From contig KV918878.1 of NCBI GenBank assembly GCA_002049455.2, positions 124,001 through 188,000 of the forward strand: DNA of 64,000 nt, in the 5' to 3' direction. The notes beneath the pieces were generated by a model. That model searched no databases, was not told the DNA's origin, and worked only from the letters and a program-made list of their open reading frames with translations. The translations under genes were made by a program, and so were the position numbers. Position 1 is the first letter of the stretch, and each line of letters opens with the position of its first letter. The DNA comes from Porphyra umbilicalis (taxonomy: Eukaryota; Rhodophyta; Bangiophyceae; Bangiales; Bangiaceae). Below, one piece after another: positions 33,372 through 43,926 of the stretch.

Positions 33372-34730
33372 CTAACAGCAGATTTGGGCCCGCGATCCCG
33401 CGCCCGCTCCCAGCTGCTCAAAACACGTCGGGCACACAACGACAGAGAGCCAGGTGACAATCCTACAGTGTGAGCACGCAGCACCGTCCCCTGAGAAGTC
33501 TGTGCCCACGCCCTCCTTCTCCTCAGGGAGTGCAAAGGGCTCTCCCGATGGTTTGATGGCATTTTCTACGATAAAACGTCGCACAAGCTGGGGAGCATGG
33601 TCAAAGTCCACCGCCGACGGCTTCTTGCCACTCCAGGCTGGACTCGCTTCCGTATTCATGTACGAGAGGACGAAGGTGAGGTATTGGGACAGGTCGGACA
33701 CCATGTAACCAAGGTCCCGCTGGAATTCAGTCGGCTCCAGGGCCTCATAGGCAATGGCGTCGTCGAACCACCTTTTCCCATCAGCCAGCTTCCAGGCACT
33801 GAGCACCAGCAGCTTCTCAACAAGAATGAGCATCCCAAGCTTTTCGCGCCACTGCATGGTGTGCTTAATTGCATGCACAAGCCAGCCTGTGCACGCGAGG
33901 TTCGCGGCCGAGGCCTTATTAACCCCCGCGTTGAACCAGCTGTGAGGGACCCCGTAGCCTGTCACGGCAAAGTCCCCAGGCTCTATTTTGTGGAAACCCA
34001 CACGGACACCATGCGCGAGGAAGAAAGAGGCAGGCCATAAACTAGCATTGAGCCCCAGGACCTGCCAGACGTCCCCCCATGCGGGTGCGAGAACGACTGG
34101 ATCAATGTGCTGAACCAAGGCGTGTACCATACGAGGAGCTTCGCACTTTGCAGTGAAGGACCACATTTTGCTAGCCTTGGACTACAAGTAAGAGACGGAC
34201 TGTAGCAGGTGGTCCTCAACGTACTAACTGAAGTGGGATCCGGTAGTGCCTATTTACAGAAGATTTGTGTTGATATCTTCGTATGTGGCGGCTTCACCAA
34301 GCATGCTGTGATGGTTCAGAGTTCGGGGGCTCTTGAAGCGGTCTGATGGGGGGAATGGAACAGCTTTCGCAGTACAGGCGGGGTCGCCCAGACTCCTACC
34401 ACACCCATCTTCATTTGACGGCGTGAGGTCCGAGACGTCGTACACATCGACTGGTTTAGGCTTTCCAGGACCCATGACCGTCGTCTTGTGGCCAACAGAT
34501 GTCTTTCCGTTTACCCACGTCACCATTGGATCATTGACACGGGCGAGGAACTGCGGCACACCAAACTCATGGTACTGTTCGAGAAGGGCGGCTTTACTGT
34601 CCCTGATGTTCTTCTTGAGATCGTCAGCCACCAGCCACTTCTCCCGCTCGGGCGGTAGTTGAGCCCGCAGCTCGTCACTGTTCACAGTGGGTTCCGGATC
34701 AGGGCTACGGGAAAAGACATCTCTCACAAT
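33372..34730 (-). pseudogene. KDM5/JARID-like JmjC histone demethylase, catalytic core broken
   Basis: One minus-strand frame from about 34730 to 33372 carries the JmjC order of KDM5 proteins. SPRTLNHHSML is followed by EDINTNLL, then YVEDHLLQSVSYL (KDM: HxEDHxxxSxNYL), SKASKMWSFTAK, EPGDFAVTGYGVPHSWFNAG (KDM: EPGEFVVTFPRAYHAGFN) and a C5HC2-like finger CSHCRIVTWLSVVVCPTC before the stop. KDM5 enzymes remove H3K4 methyl groups. The first iron-binding histidine reads Tyr (codon 34223-34221). Stops lie in frame at 34256-34254, 34226-34224 and 34184-34182. A small intron with a GTACGT donor could skip two of the stops but would also remove the conserved VED core. It is most likely a pseudogene. 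PHD or ARID parts may lie upstream. Confidence 0.65.
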
Positions 34731-34862
34731 TGCTGGTTACTGAGGAAAGGTTAGAACCCGTACTCTAACCCGCACCCCCACCTTCCGCTTCAACGCGACA
34801 CATGACGCGGGTCGAATCTTGGGATCTTTGATTCGGAACACGTGCGCACCATATGCTCTGAT

Positions 34863-35670
34863 TCACGCGGCATGCCATCGGATTAAACCGAGCAAGACCA
34901 TTTCGGGAACAGAACTTACGCATGATATTGGAATCGTGTGAAAATCCAAAAATTGTCGCTGTAAAGGGGTTGGCCCCTTGCCGGGTGTATCATATCGCGC
35001 CCTTGACACATGCCTGGGATCGTCCACGAGATTGACGCCCTCACACCCCACACAAGCCATTTCATCATCCTCGGCACCGAGCTCCGGCTCGTGAACGACC
35101 TCGTGTCGGCTGTGCGACACTCGGTGGGTCTCGCCACAAGAGGCACTGACACAGGCGGCCCCGAAGTCCGGCCGGCCACCTTTGCTCGTATCAATAAGGC
35201 CGGAATGCAGGCGGGCGTGACGTTGAGTGTCGGCCGTTGTGCTGTCCAGTGACGGCGGTGAGGCAAGAGGGGATATTGGCGGTAGTGAGGGAGGAACGCC
35301 GGCCAGAATATTCATGTCGGCAGAGTCCGAGTTATTCCATTCATCGGTACCATGCGAGGTGATGCGGCCATCGAGTGGTCCAAACCCAACGTCATTTCTG
35401 TCGGAGTGGCCCCCGCCCACGCTTTCAGCACATCCCTTCCCTCCGCCAGAGGGCTCCATGTCGAAGGCCACTCCGGGATCCCCACCGTGCTCCACAGTCG
35501 CACGCTGTATCATGACACGCGAGAAATTAGGCACACCCTGATGCTGGAAAATTGTACTACCTCGCGGACAGACACAGTGGCGCCTGTCAGCAGCACGAGA
35601 CTCAACGCAGACATCTCCACCAACGCCTCCAGAACAATTACCGCCATCAGAATCTAACAGCTGTTCACCT
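34863..35670 (-). CDS. uncharacterised reading frame upstream of the KDM5-like remnant
   Basis: This frame is open and protein-like. It includes SGLIDTSKGGRPDFGAACV, HEVVHEPELGAEDDEMACV and CEGVNLVDD, with scattered Cys and His pairs that might be a decayed PHD-type finger. It could be an upstream exon of the KDM5-like gene, since the orientation matches and the next exon begins about 130 bases downstream. No family can be assigned on its own, and the upstream end merges into the tandem repeat. Confidence 0.3.
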
Positions 35671-35689
35671 TGGCGCCCACCACCAGCAC

Positions 35690-36830
35690 AACCATGACGC
35701 CCGTCTTGACAGGCACCGGCACCACCACGGTGTGCGCAGCGGTCACCCCGTACAGCGCCGTCGTCGTCGTGGGCGCTTCCGCGGTAGCCACCTTGGCGAT
35801 CCCCGCCGGCGGCGCCACCCCGCGCAACTCGAACTTGGTCGGCACGAGCGCCAACTCCAGCAGTTCCAACATCAGGTCCAGCAGAACCATTACAGCGAGC
35901 ACAGGCGCGCACTCCACCTTGGGGCCCGCCCTCACCACGGCCATCACGCCCGTCGTGCACACCGCGGTCACGATCGCGGCGCGCACCACGAGCACCCGCC
36001 AAAATGCCGTCGTCACCGTGGGCGCCGCCGTGGTCGCCACCTTGGCGTTGAACGGCGGCGCAAGCGTCGTTTGCAATTCCCACAAGGTCACAAATGACTT
36101 CACCTGCTGCAGCACGAACATCAGGTCCAGCACCCTTACCACCACGAGCACCCGCGCGCACTTCCCCTTGGTGCCAGCCGTCGCGACCGCCATCACGCCC
36201 ATCTTGCCCACCTCGGGCACGACCGCGACGCGCACGACGAGCACGCGCATCAGCGTCGTCTTCGCCGTGTGCGCCGCCGCGGTCGCGACCCTACTGTTGG
36301 CCGTCGTTGGGGCCAACCTGTTCATCTCGAGCTTGGTCGATACGAGCGCCAACTCCGACAGGTCCAACATTCGGTCCAGCAACACCGTCACCGCGAGCAC
36401 CGGCGTGGGCTCCGCCGTGGTGCCAGCTCTCGCGACCGCCATCACGCCCATCATGCCCACCTCGGGCACGATCGCGACGTGCACGAAAAGCACGCACATC
36501 AGCGTCGTTGTCGCCGTCTGCGCTGCTGCGATCGCCACCTTGGCTTTGACCTGCGGCGCAACCATCGTTTGCAACTCCAACATTGCCGCAGATGGCGCCA
36601 TCTGCAGCAGCACGAACATCAGGTCCAGCGCCAGATCCACCGCGAGCACCGGAGCGCGCCTCACCTTGGTGCCGGCCCTCGTGACCACCCTCACCCTCGT
36701 CTTGCGCACCAAGGTCACTCTCTCGGCGCGCACGACGAGCACGCGCATCAGCGTCGTCGTCGCCGTGGGCGCCGCCGCCGTGGCCAAAATGGCGCTGAAC
36801 GGCGGCGACGACATCGCTCAGAAGTAAAGC
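35690..36830. repeat. five-copy tandem repeat, unit 246-249 bp
   Basis: The segment CGTCGTC(G/A)(T/C)CGTGGGCGCCGCC and its variants begin near 35762, 36009, 36254, 36503 and 36752, a period of about 246-249 bases. The copies are diverged by roughly 20-30% by eye. The array is open across its length on the plus strand (35670-36827) and in at least one minus-strand frame, so the coding strand cannot be decided from openness. Minus-strand reading would link the frames on each side. Confidence 0.75.
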
Positions 36831-38437
36831 ATGATCGGCACCGTCTTGTTGGTCCATAGCCCGACGTCGCCCGCCACCAGAATTGCTTCGACTGCTGCCC
36901 TCTTGCCGGCGTCTGTCTCTGCAGACGCAGACGCTGCCGCGTGCGCTGCCGCCAGCCTGGCTCTCGGTTCCTCCGCCGCTCCCACGAGAACCGCCTCTTC
37001 TTCTCTCATCTAAGCCGTCTCTTGCCCCCTCCTTGCCATCCTCACTATCGTGATACGTCATTGTATGCGCACTCTCCATCTCGTACTCAGAGAGATCCCG
37101 TCCATTCATGAGTTCCTCAGCGGACTCGTCCTCATCGAAAGTGTCCTTGCCCGAACGATGAGGGTCAACGACGAGTCGTACGAGGCCGCGAAGGCGTCGA
37201 GATGCGTGCGTCTGTCCCCAGCCACGCCCACAAGGGTTGCGCAACAAGGCACCAGCAGCACCAGGCGTGGCCGACTGCAGAAGCGTGAAGAAGGCAAGGA
37301 GTCTCTCCGCTGAGTCGTGGGGCTCACCTCTGTTCATCTCGACGACCACGACCGGCGCCCCTCGCCGCAGCGTCTCAGCCACCCTTGAAAGCGTCACAGG
37401 CGAGTTGGACGTCCGAAGAATCGTCCGGCAGATGGCTGTTGCCAGCACGAGGAACAGTCGGTCCACCACTCGCTCGTCCCACCCACCTGCGTTCTTTCCC
37501 TCCGAAGACGTGTTCACCACCACAAGCGCCGGGTCTCGGTCCGCGGCCCCCACGAGTTCCCTACCGTGACGCTCTGCTTCAACCACCACCTGGACCATGT
37601 GGTTTATGGACCGTAGCACAATGCCCCACCAAAGCCGGCCAGAAAGCACAGGTATCAGTACTGTGCCCGAACTTAACACAAGCCTCTGGTGCACAACGTG
37701 AAAAGCCCGGTCCATTGACGCCCGGTCACCGCCCCCAGCTGCGGAAAAGTCTGCAGCGTCTAATGATGTCAGCACTCGCAGACCACCGATTGACACTCAC
37801 TCCCGTTTCGATGCAGCAACCAGAGCAACATGCCGTCAGTAGTGTTAGGCGAGACGGGGGACCCATCGGCGAGCGACGGCACGTCACCGGCAAAGAGCTT
37901 GACGTAACGCATGGCCGCACGTGATAACAGAATCCGAGGACCGACAGGAGGAGGTGGGGGTAGCAGCCATGTGCTCACTTTACGTGAGCGGGCCAGGGAG
38001 TTGGGCTCTGGCCGCACACGTGCTGCAGCTTCCGGCATCCAATGTATCTCACGGCGGTTGCCGTCCTCGGAAACACACTCTCGAAAACGCTTGTGAGGAG
38101 GGGAGGGGGAGCGCGCCGCAGGCGACCGTTTTACTGCAGAGGATACCTCGGCAGGAGGCGGGTCCAAGTGGCACACTGCTGCGGCCGTCGGGGAAGTGGA
38201 GCGTGATGGTGGTTGGCAAGCGCCGCTGCACGCGTGCGCCTCCAGGGCGCCTTGCACAAGGCGCACGGCCGTGTCAATAGGGCTGACCATCGAGCCGTGA
38301 CCGCCTTGCCATATCCTTACAGTGGACACCAGCAGCGAATCAAAGGCCTTTGCATCCCAACGCCACCCAGGGCAATTTCTCATTGCTCGCAATTGACGTG
38401 GGCTCGGAACGAACTTCAGCCCGGCAATTCCGAGCAC
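36830..38437 (-). CDS. hypothetical protein, at least two exons
   Basis: Two protein-like minus-strand stretches lie here. The upstream one (38437 to about 37800) has GLKFVPSPRQLRAMRNCPGW and IDTAVRLVQGALEAH, a basic Ser/Pro-rich middle and MRYVKLFAGDVPSLADGSPV. It could end at a GTGAGT donor near LLWLLHRNG. The second (about 37760-36830) has AFHVVHQRLVLSSGTVLIPV, then HMVQVVVEAERHGRELV and VVVVEMNRGEPHDSAERLL. It becomes Gly/Arg-rich and acidic (FDEDESAEELMNG) before running into the tandem repeat. No family is recognised. It may be the 5' part of one long gene that includes the repeat and the KDM5-like core, all on the same strand. Confidence 0.4.
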
Positions 38438-39439
38438 GGTGAAAAATCATGCGACCTTCGGCCAGGGAGAACCCTCCATTTTGACGAACCAGCGAGCGCC
38501 GTGCGTCGTTGAAGATCGCCACCAGCGATTCCAAGCTTGGGGTCGCTCCCTCGGGCCCGCGGGAGCGCGGATCAGCGCCCTGAGCACCGTGCATTGAGAC
38601 TCGATCCGATTCCGGCCCTTTTACACGCGCATCTCGAGGGCCGTCGTCACCATCCGACATCGCGATTGCCGCTCCAGAAGGCACGACACTTGGTTGATGG
38701 ACTGGCGCGTCGAGAGCCACGCAGTGGCGGCTTCGCCCGGGCCCGCCTGTGCTGGCCGGGATCTCGAGCTCTGAGCGCGCGCACGACGCGGTACCAGAAC
38801 CTTCGTCCAGCGCAGAACCGTAATCAGCCGCTTCGACGAACGACCGGGAAGGCCTTTCGCAACTGTGGGCAGGGCCACGTTTTTTGGCACCGCAACTGGC
38901 GAGCGGCCGCACAGCTACCGGACGAAAAAGTCGGTTTCGGGCCGGACGCAGCTCTCCGCGCAAGCTCTTCGGAGCGCTACGCGGCCCCAGCTGCTCCCAG
39001 CATCTGCGTGGCATGACGGGCGGCCGCCGCGGCCTTGGCCTGGAGGGCTTTGCGCCGGGAACAGAGCGCCACGCCTGGACCGAACAGCGCGGCGCCAATT
39101 GCTGCGCAGCCGGCTGTCGCTCGGATCTGGACAGTACTGAGCGGGACCGCCACTGTCTGCTTGACCACTGCCGCGGACTGTGCACGCATCTTCGGCGCCG
39201 TGCATCTTGGAAGCCACCGGGTACAGCGAACATCTCACAGGCTTTGGGTCCTGCAGCCACGGGTGGCAGTGGCGACCTTTTAACAAAATCCACCATGCTC
39301 TAGCCACACACTGGGGTGGGGATGCAAAGAAGGCCTCTTAAGGAGCCACCCCACCATCGGGGCGCTGCCGATCTCACATGAGAATTGACACAGCAGACTA
39401 AGAGCAGGGCTCGAGTGTAACAGATTCGGGCGTGGCCAA
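38438..39439. other. region with no confident gene
   Basis: Overlapping open frames exist on both strands but none resembles a known family. A minus-strand stretch at about 38.35-38.55 kb (SLESLVAIFNDARRSLVRQN) looks protein-like and may be a further 5' exon of the hypothetical gene below it. Confidence 0.3.
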
Positions 39440-41000
39440 CAACAATTCAGGGCGCGGACCGCCGGAGTCGCTTCTCGAGACCGCCACGCTGTTGGGGCGG
39501 GCCCGAGTGGAGGGCAGCGACGAGCGTCAGCCGGGGATGCGAAATCGCGTGTACCCAGCCGATCCAGCCGCACCTTGCCATGATGAAGGGCGGGGACGAC
39601 CAGACTCCCTTCTCGGGACCGCCGCGCCGGTGCGGCGGGCCCGAGTGAAGCCCAAAGGCAATGTTCTGTCGAGTTGGTGAAAACGCGTGTCCCTGGCAGA
39701 TCCAGCCGTCTCTCGCCCTGACAGAGGGTGAGGACGACGAGACTCACTTATCGGTACCGCCGCGCCCGTGGGGCGGGCTCGAGTACAGGGCAGTAGTTAG
39801 CGTCAGCCAGGGATGCGAAAACTCGTATCCCCAGCCGATCCAGCCGTCCCTGTAGTGGTTTATTCCCACGAAGCCGACGGGGAAAGTTCCCCGTCAGAAA
39901 ACCCAGCAAAAGATGCGGAGCGACACAAAGGAGAAAGGACACAAGCGCCTGGATCACAGGGCGCGGAGCGCACCAGAATGCCAAAACTAACGCTAGCGCA
40001 ACGCTGAATTATTCGGTGAAGCAGGTCGACCGCAGCAATAACACCCATATACCCTCAGGAGAAGAAAAACGCGAACACGAACCCTGCCCTCGAGGCGGTC
40101 ATGGGGGGACCGGTGCCCAGAGGGCCACGGTCCTGGAACGGGAGCCTCCGGTGGCCCCTGCCACGCATTAAGTGACTCTCTTTCGCTGAAAGAGATATCT
40201 GGCCCATAGAAGTTTGGGTCAACCTGGACTTGTGAATCCCTCTAAGTCCAAAGGGACTGAGCGAAAGGATTTTCCAATGCTCCAATGGAAGTTCTTGGTA
40301 AGTATCTCCAATGACCGAGATCTGATCTCGTTTCTCGGTCCTGCCCCGAGTGGGGAAGCTTCGAAAGCTTCCCGGCCCCTCCAGGGGGCCCAGATGAAAG
40401 AGGGGCCGGCGCCCCTTCCGTCTGTGCTTGTCCCCGCCGGGAGGCCCGATCAGGAGATGCTCCTTCGTTCACCTCCCAGGAGAAGGTGTAACGGGTGAGG
40501 CTAGGGGCCACTCTGGGCACCCGCCCGAGGGGGCGCCACACGTCACCCCCCTTTGGGGAGCGTCACGTGGAGGCTCGCGACCCGCCCCTTCCGGCCCCGG
40601 CCAGAGGGTCGCGTCATCCGAGTCCTGAGGTATTCACCCACAGTCCCTCGCCCTGACAGAGGGCGGGGACGACCAGACTCACTTTTCGGGACAGGCATGC
40701 CGGTGGGGCGGGCCCGAGTGGATCGCGAAGGCAATGGTCTGCCGGGTTCGCGAAAACGCGTGTCCCCGGCGGATCCAGCCGTTCCTCTCTCTGACAGGGG
40801 GCGGGAATGACCAGACCCACTTCTTGGGACCGCCGCGCCGGTGGCGCGGGCCCGATTGGAGCGCGAAGATGATGGTCTCCCGGGGTCGCGAAAATGCGTG
40901 TCCTCGGCGGATCTGGCCTTCACTCACCCAGATCGAGGGCGAGGACGACGAGATGCCACGCCCGTGTCCGCCGCGCCGGTCGGGCGGAGACGGGAAGAAT
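39440..41000. repeat. tandem array, unit about 140 bp, split by a solo LTR
   Basis: Copies share GGACGACCAGACTC(A/C)CTT, CGGGACCGCCGCGCCGGTG, GGCGGGCCCGAGTGGA, GCGAAAACGCGTGTCC and CCAGCCGTCCCTCGCCCTG. About three copies lie at 39440-39850 and about two and a half at 40643-41000, starting near 39590, 39731, 40662 and 40803. The interruption at 39851-40642 falls inside a unit. The array has no coding pattern. Confidence 0.8.
39851..40642. mobile_element. solo LTR in the 140-bp tandem array
   Basis: A 792-base segment begins TGTAGTGG and ends CACCCACA, and is flanked by GTCCC on both sides (39846-39850 and 40643-40647). Removing it restores the repeat unit exactly, which makes the borders secure. 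TG...CA ends plus a 5-bp duplication identify an LTR left after recombination between the two LTRs of a retroelement. It has no visible similarity to the solo LTR at 23.6 kb or to the chromovirus LTRs, so a third family is present. Confidence 0.88.
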
Positions 41001-42300
41001 AAGCAAAAGCGTGCGTCCGCGAGCGCGAGACAAAATTTCAGGCACTGCAACAGTAGGGCCGTCCCTTACGAGGTGTATCATGGAACAGACACTCAACCGC
41101 GACCTGAGCACCAACAGACTAGAAAGCAAACAGGGCAGAGTGGGGATAAGAGGGTTGGTGTGAGGTCGTCGGTATGAAACAAAAGCAGGAAATAGATCTG
41201 AGTGCACGGTGCGATCTGCGTCCGCCACGCGCGTGGTCGCACGTGGAGGTCAGCGAGCAAGACGGGGCGTGTACGGTCACCGCGGTGCGGAAAGGGCGTC
41301 GCGCGGTGGGTGCAGGCGCGTCTCCCAACCGTGGGGACGTGCGGTGACTGTGTTCAGAGCGTTCGCCATCACCCTGACGAGCTCACAAACGGTGACCGCC
41401 CCAGGCGTCCCCGCACGACACCCTGCCGTGGAGTCCCCGTGTGGCGCGATCTGAACGGGTGGCCACACAAGCTAAATCCGACGGAAATGGCGCGACAAGC
41501 TCGATTGAGACCACTCGTCGGCCGAAGCCGAGCGAGCCGGATAATTGATATATCTCCGATCAGTTGCAAAATTGTAAACGACTCATGTACTTAGAAGTCG
41601 CTCATCAATGGCCTCATACAGTGAGATCGGCCAAGCAATCTGAGATACATAGTCCCGAAGACATGCTCTTTGTCCCCACTCATCGGTGAGTGCTCCTGAC
41701 TGCAAAGCTGTCCGGGATCGCCGCCCGTGTGCGGCACTATCTGTAATGATCTGCGAGACAATGCGGGTTATAGAAAATACTGTGGAGCTGTGATTTCCTC
41801 AGCATCACAGCCTGTCCCTTAAAACTGGTCTTTATCCGCTTGCGTGCTTGGCGTACGCCCTCGCATTGTGATCATGACTTGGGAGCTCAACGGTCGCCGA
41901 CAACAAATGAGGAGTCATCGTGCCAGGTGGGCTTGCGATCCGACCTCGACTCCCATCGACAGCAGACTGCCCTGGTTGACATCGGCCTCGACAACGGTTG
42001 CCGGCAAACAATATGCCTTGTGTTGCTTCCCAAGACCCATCAGGACGCAATAATGCGAAACAGTGACGTTAAAGACGCCGACGGTGCACCCGGCCGGTCT
42101 TTCGGGCCCTGCTCTCCTGCAGTCGATGCTGCCCTCTTCTTGAGCATTTTGAGCTGCTAAGGGGTATGATACTTTGCTTCTAGGCCCTTCTTTACGTGTT
42201 TATGTGATACAAGATCGTGCGAGCATGGACTTGTACATTATACATACGACGCTGCTGTCACAAACGTGGCACACCGAACCGTAACCTAACCCGATACTAG
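41001..42300. other. gene-poor region
   Basis: No gene, RNA or repeat could be recognised. Composition shifts from GC-rich to mixed at about 41.5 kb. Confidence 0.4.
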
Positions 42301-43119
42301 TTGCTTTTCGTGTCAATTGTGTTGTGCTTGAACGTGCCTTTCAAGCTGCTGCTGCTTCAGGATGAGGTGGTTGGTTACTTTTTTCGCTTCGCTCAAGCCA
42401 TGCTCAAGAAGATTTGCAAAGGATCCGTGAGCCCTGATATCAATGGGAGCGCTGTCGACTCGCCCGAACATGATTGTCTCTCATGGATGACCCCGCCCGG
42501 ACAGCTGGAAGGCCCGAACTGTACTCGCCCTCTTCGAAGCGTCGTGAAGAAACCCGTTGATGAATGCTCGGGGCACATTGACTATGTTGCAAGTGGCTGG
42601 ACGAGCAGGCGGCGCGTCGTGAAGATAGCGTTGAGAAAGGGACTGCGCACTCACTGCAGCCGTAGGCGCACCTCTGCTAGGCTGCTTGCGTATGGTACAC
42701 GAGGAGTGTACATGGAAAATGATGTCAAGGAGGCCTCAATGGACCGCGTCGTTATCGCCACTGAGGCGCAAAATGCGTCTGAAGCAGCGAAGCTGGCCAC
42801 GCTGGCCAGCTTGGGAAAAGTCAGTTACCGCTTCAAGCTAAAGGACGGCGCCAGGGAGATAGAGCGACCGCTTGACCTGAATGGGACTGCGACGTCCATC
42901 ATTGCTGAGCTGCTTTTTCTGGACGCTACTGAAGTATGGACCTCTGTTCGAGCTGGTGGAGCAGCCTGCTTGCTGAAGTACGCGGATGCTGTGGATTTTC
43001 CCAAAAAGGTGCGTCCTGCGAGCGCCGAGGCTCGCAAAAGCGTTGTTCGCTGCATGCGAAACGAGCTGAAGGACCTGGAGGCCGGTGATATTGATAAGTC
43101 TGATGAGAAAGCTGACTAG
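42301..43119 (+). CDS. hypothetical protein, 272 residues
   Basis: This is an open frame in moderate-GC sequence. The C-terminal half is the most protein-like: MDRVVIATEAQNASEAAKLA, KVSYRFKLKDGAREIERPLD, ATSIIAELLFLDATEVWTSV and a charged end (RNELKDLEAGDIDKSDEKAD). The first 30 residues are hydrophobic and may be upstream sequence rather than coding; an ATG at MENDVKEAS is an alternative start. No domain is recognised. It converges on the P-loop NTPase gene. Confidence 0.45.
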   Translation: MLFVSIVLCLNVPFKLLLLQDEVVGYFFRFAQAMLKKICKGSVSPDINGSAVDSPEHDCLSWMTPPGQLEGPNCTRPLRSVVKKPVDECSGHIDYVASGWTSRRRVVKIALRKGLRTHCSRRRTSARLLAYGTRGVYMENDVKEASMDRVVIATEAQNASEAAKLATLASLGKVSYRFKLKDGAREIERPLDLNGTATSIIAELLFLDATEVWTSVRAGGAACLLKYADAVDFPKKVRPASAEARKSVVRCMRNELKDLEAGDIDKSDEKAD

Positions 43120-43302
43120 AGAGCACGCTCGACTGATTGTCAAGGTGAAAATTGACGAAGACACGCCGTCTAAAGCGTAGAGCAGCTGACGTTGGTCAGT
43201 TACGGATTGCTTCGTGCCCTTGGCGGCCCTCTGGCCCCGGCTGAGGGACATTTCTTTCTACCCGTGAAAGCGGGTGCATCTATCACTTCCTTAGAGTGGC
43301 TG

Positions 43303-43575
43303 CTACTTTTGTTTGCTTTCTTTGTTTGTTTTCTGTCTTTTTCCGTCATATATTCTATAACAACCAATCTTGCACCGCCGAAGGGGAATCTGCAGGCGAT
43401 GAATCTCCGTGATTACCCACGGTGCAGAACATGCAACAAATGGCAGGATTTCCTGAGACACTGTTTCGCAGTTGATCATGAAGGGTACCCCGCAAACCAC
43501 ACGATGGCAAGTCCTCAAGCAGCTCCATGGAGCAGCCCACGGATAGTCTTGTTGGCAGCTCCTCAATCATGCCAA
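43303..43575 (-). CDS. possible 3' exon of the P-loop NTPase gene
   Basis: On the minus strand MIEELPTRLSVGCSMELLED and SCGLRGTLHDQLRNSVSGNP look like coding sequence and lie downstream of the NTPase exon in the same orientation. The linking intron is not resolved. The region between 43580 and 43926 shows nothing certain. Confidence 0.3.
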
Positions 43576-43926
43576 AAACTAATGTTATGCTTCTTTGCAG
43601 CAGTTGACTTCAGGATGGTCTCTTCGTCAATTTTGCGGCCCGGCATCAGTGGTGTTCCGGAAGCTTTGGCCCGTATGAGTTTGCTCTCTTTCCACCCATC
43701 TGCCTCTGTCTCTAAATAAAGAAAAGAGTTGAGAACGGGCGCCGGCTGCTGTGGCCACTCAATCCTACGGCATGGACACTCAAATGATCTTCGTCCTATC
43801 CCATTTGTGAGCGCATGGCTTTGTCAGCATCAAATCAGTAGAACAGTCCAGGATAAGTGCCGCTGGATGCGCCGAAGAACTATCCGACAGACAGTCTTGG
43901 AAACAGTTCCTGGATGGATCCCAGGT

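Noticed and set aside
34182-34226. A GTACGT...TAG micro-intron in the KDM5-like gene that would skip two stops
   Set aside because: The would-be intron is only about 40 bases and encodes the conserved VEDHLLQSVSYL core of JmjC proteins, so real coding sequence with stops is more likely.
39440-41000. CRISPR-like spaced repeats
   Set aside because: Units are about 140 bases and contiguous with no unique spacers, in a eukaryotic context; it is a satellite-type array.
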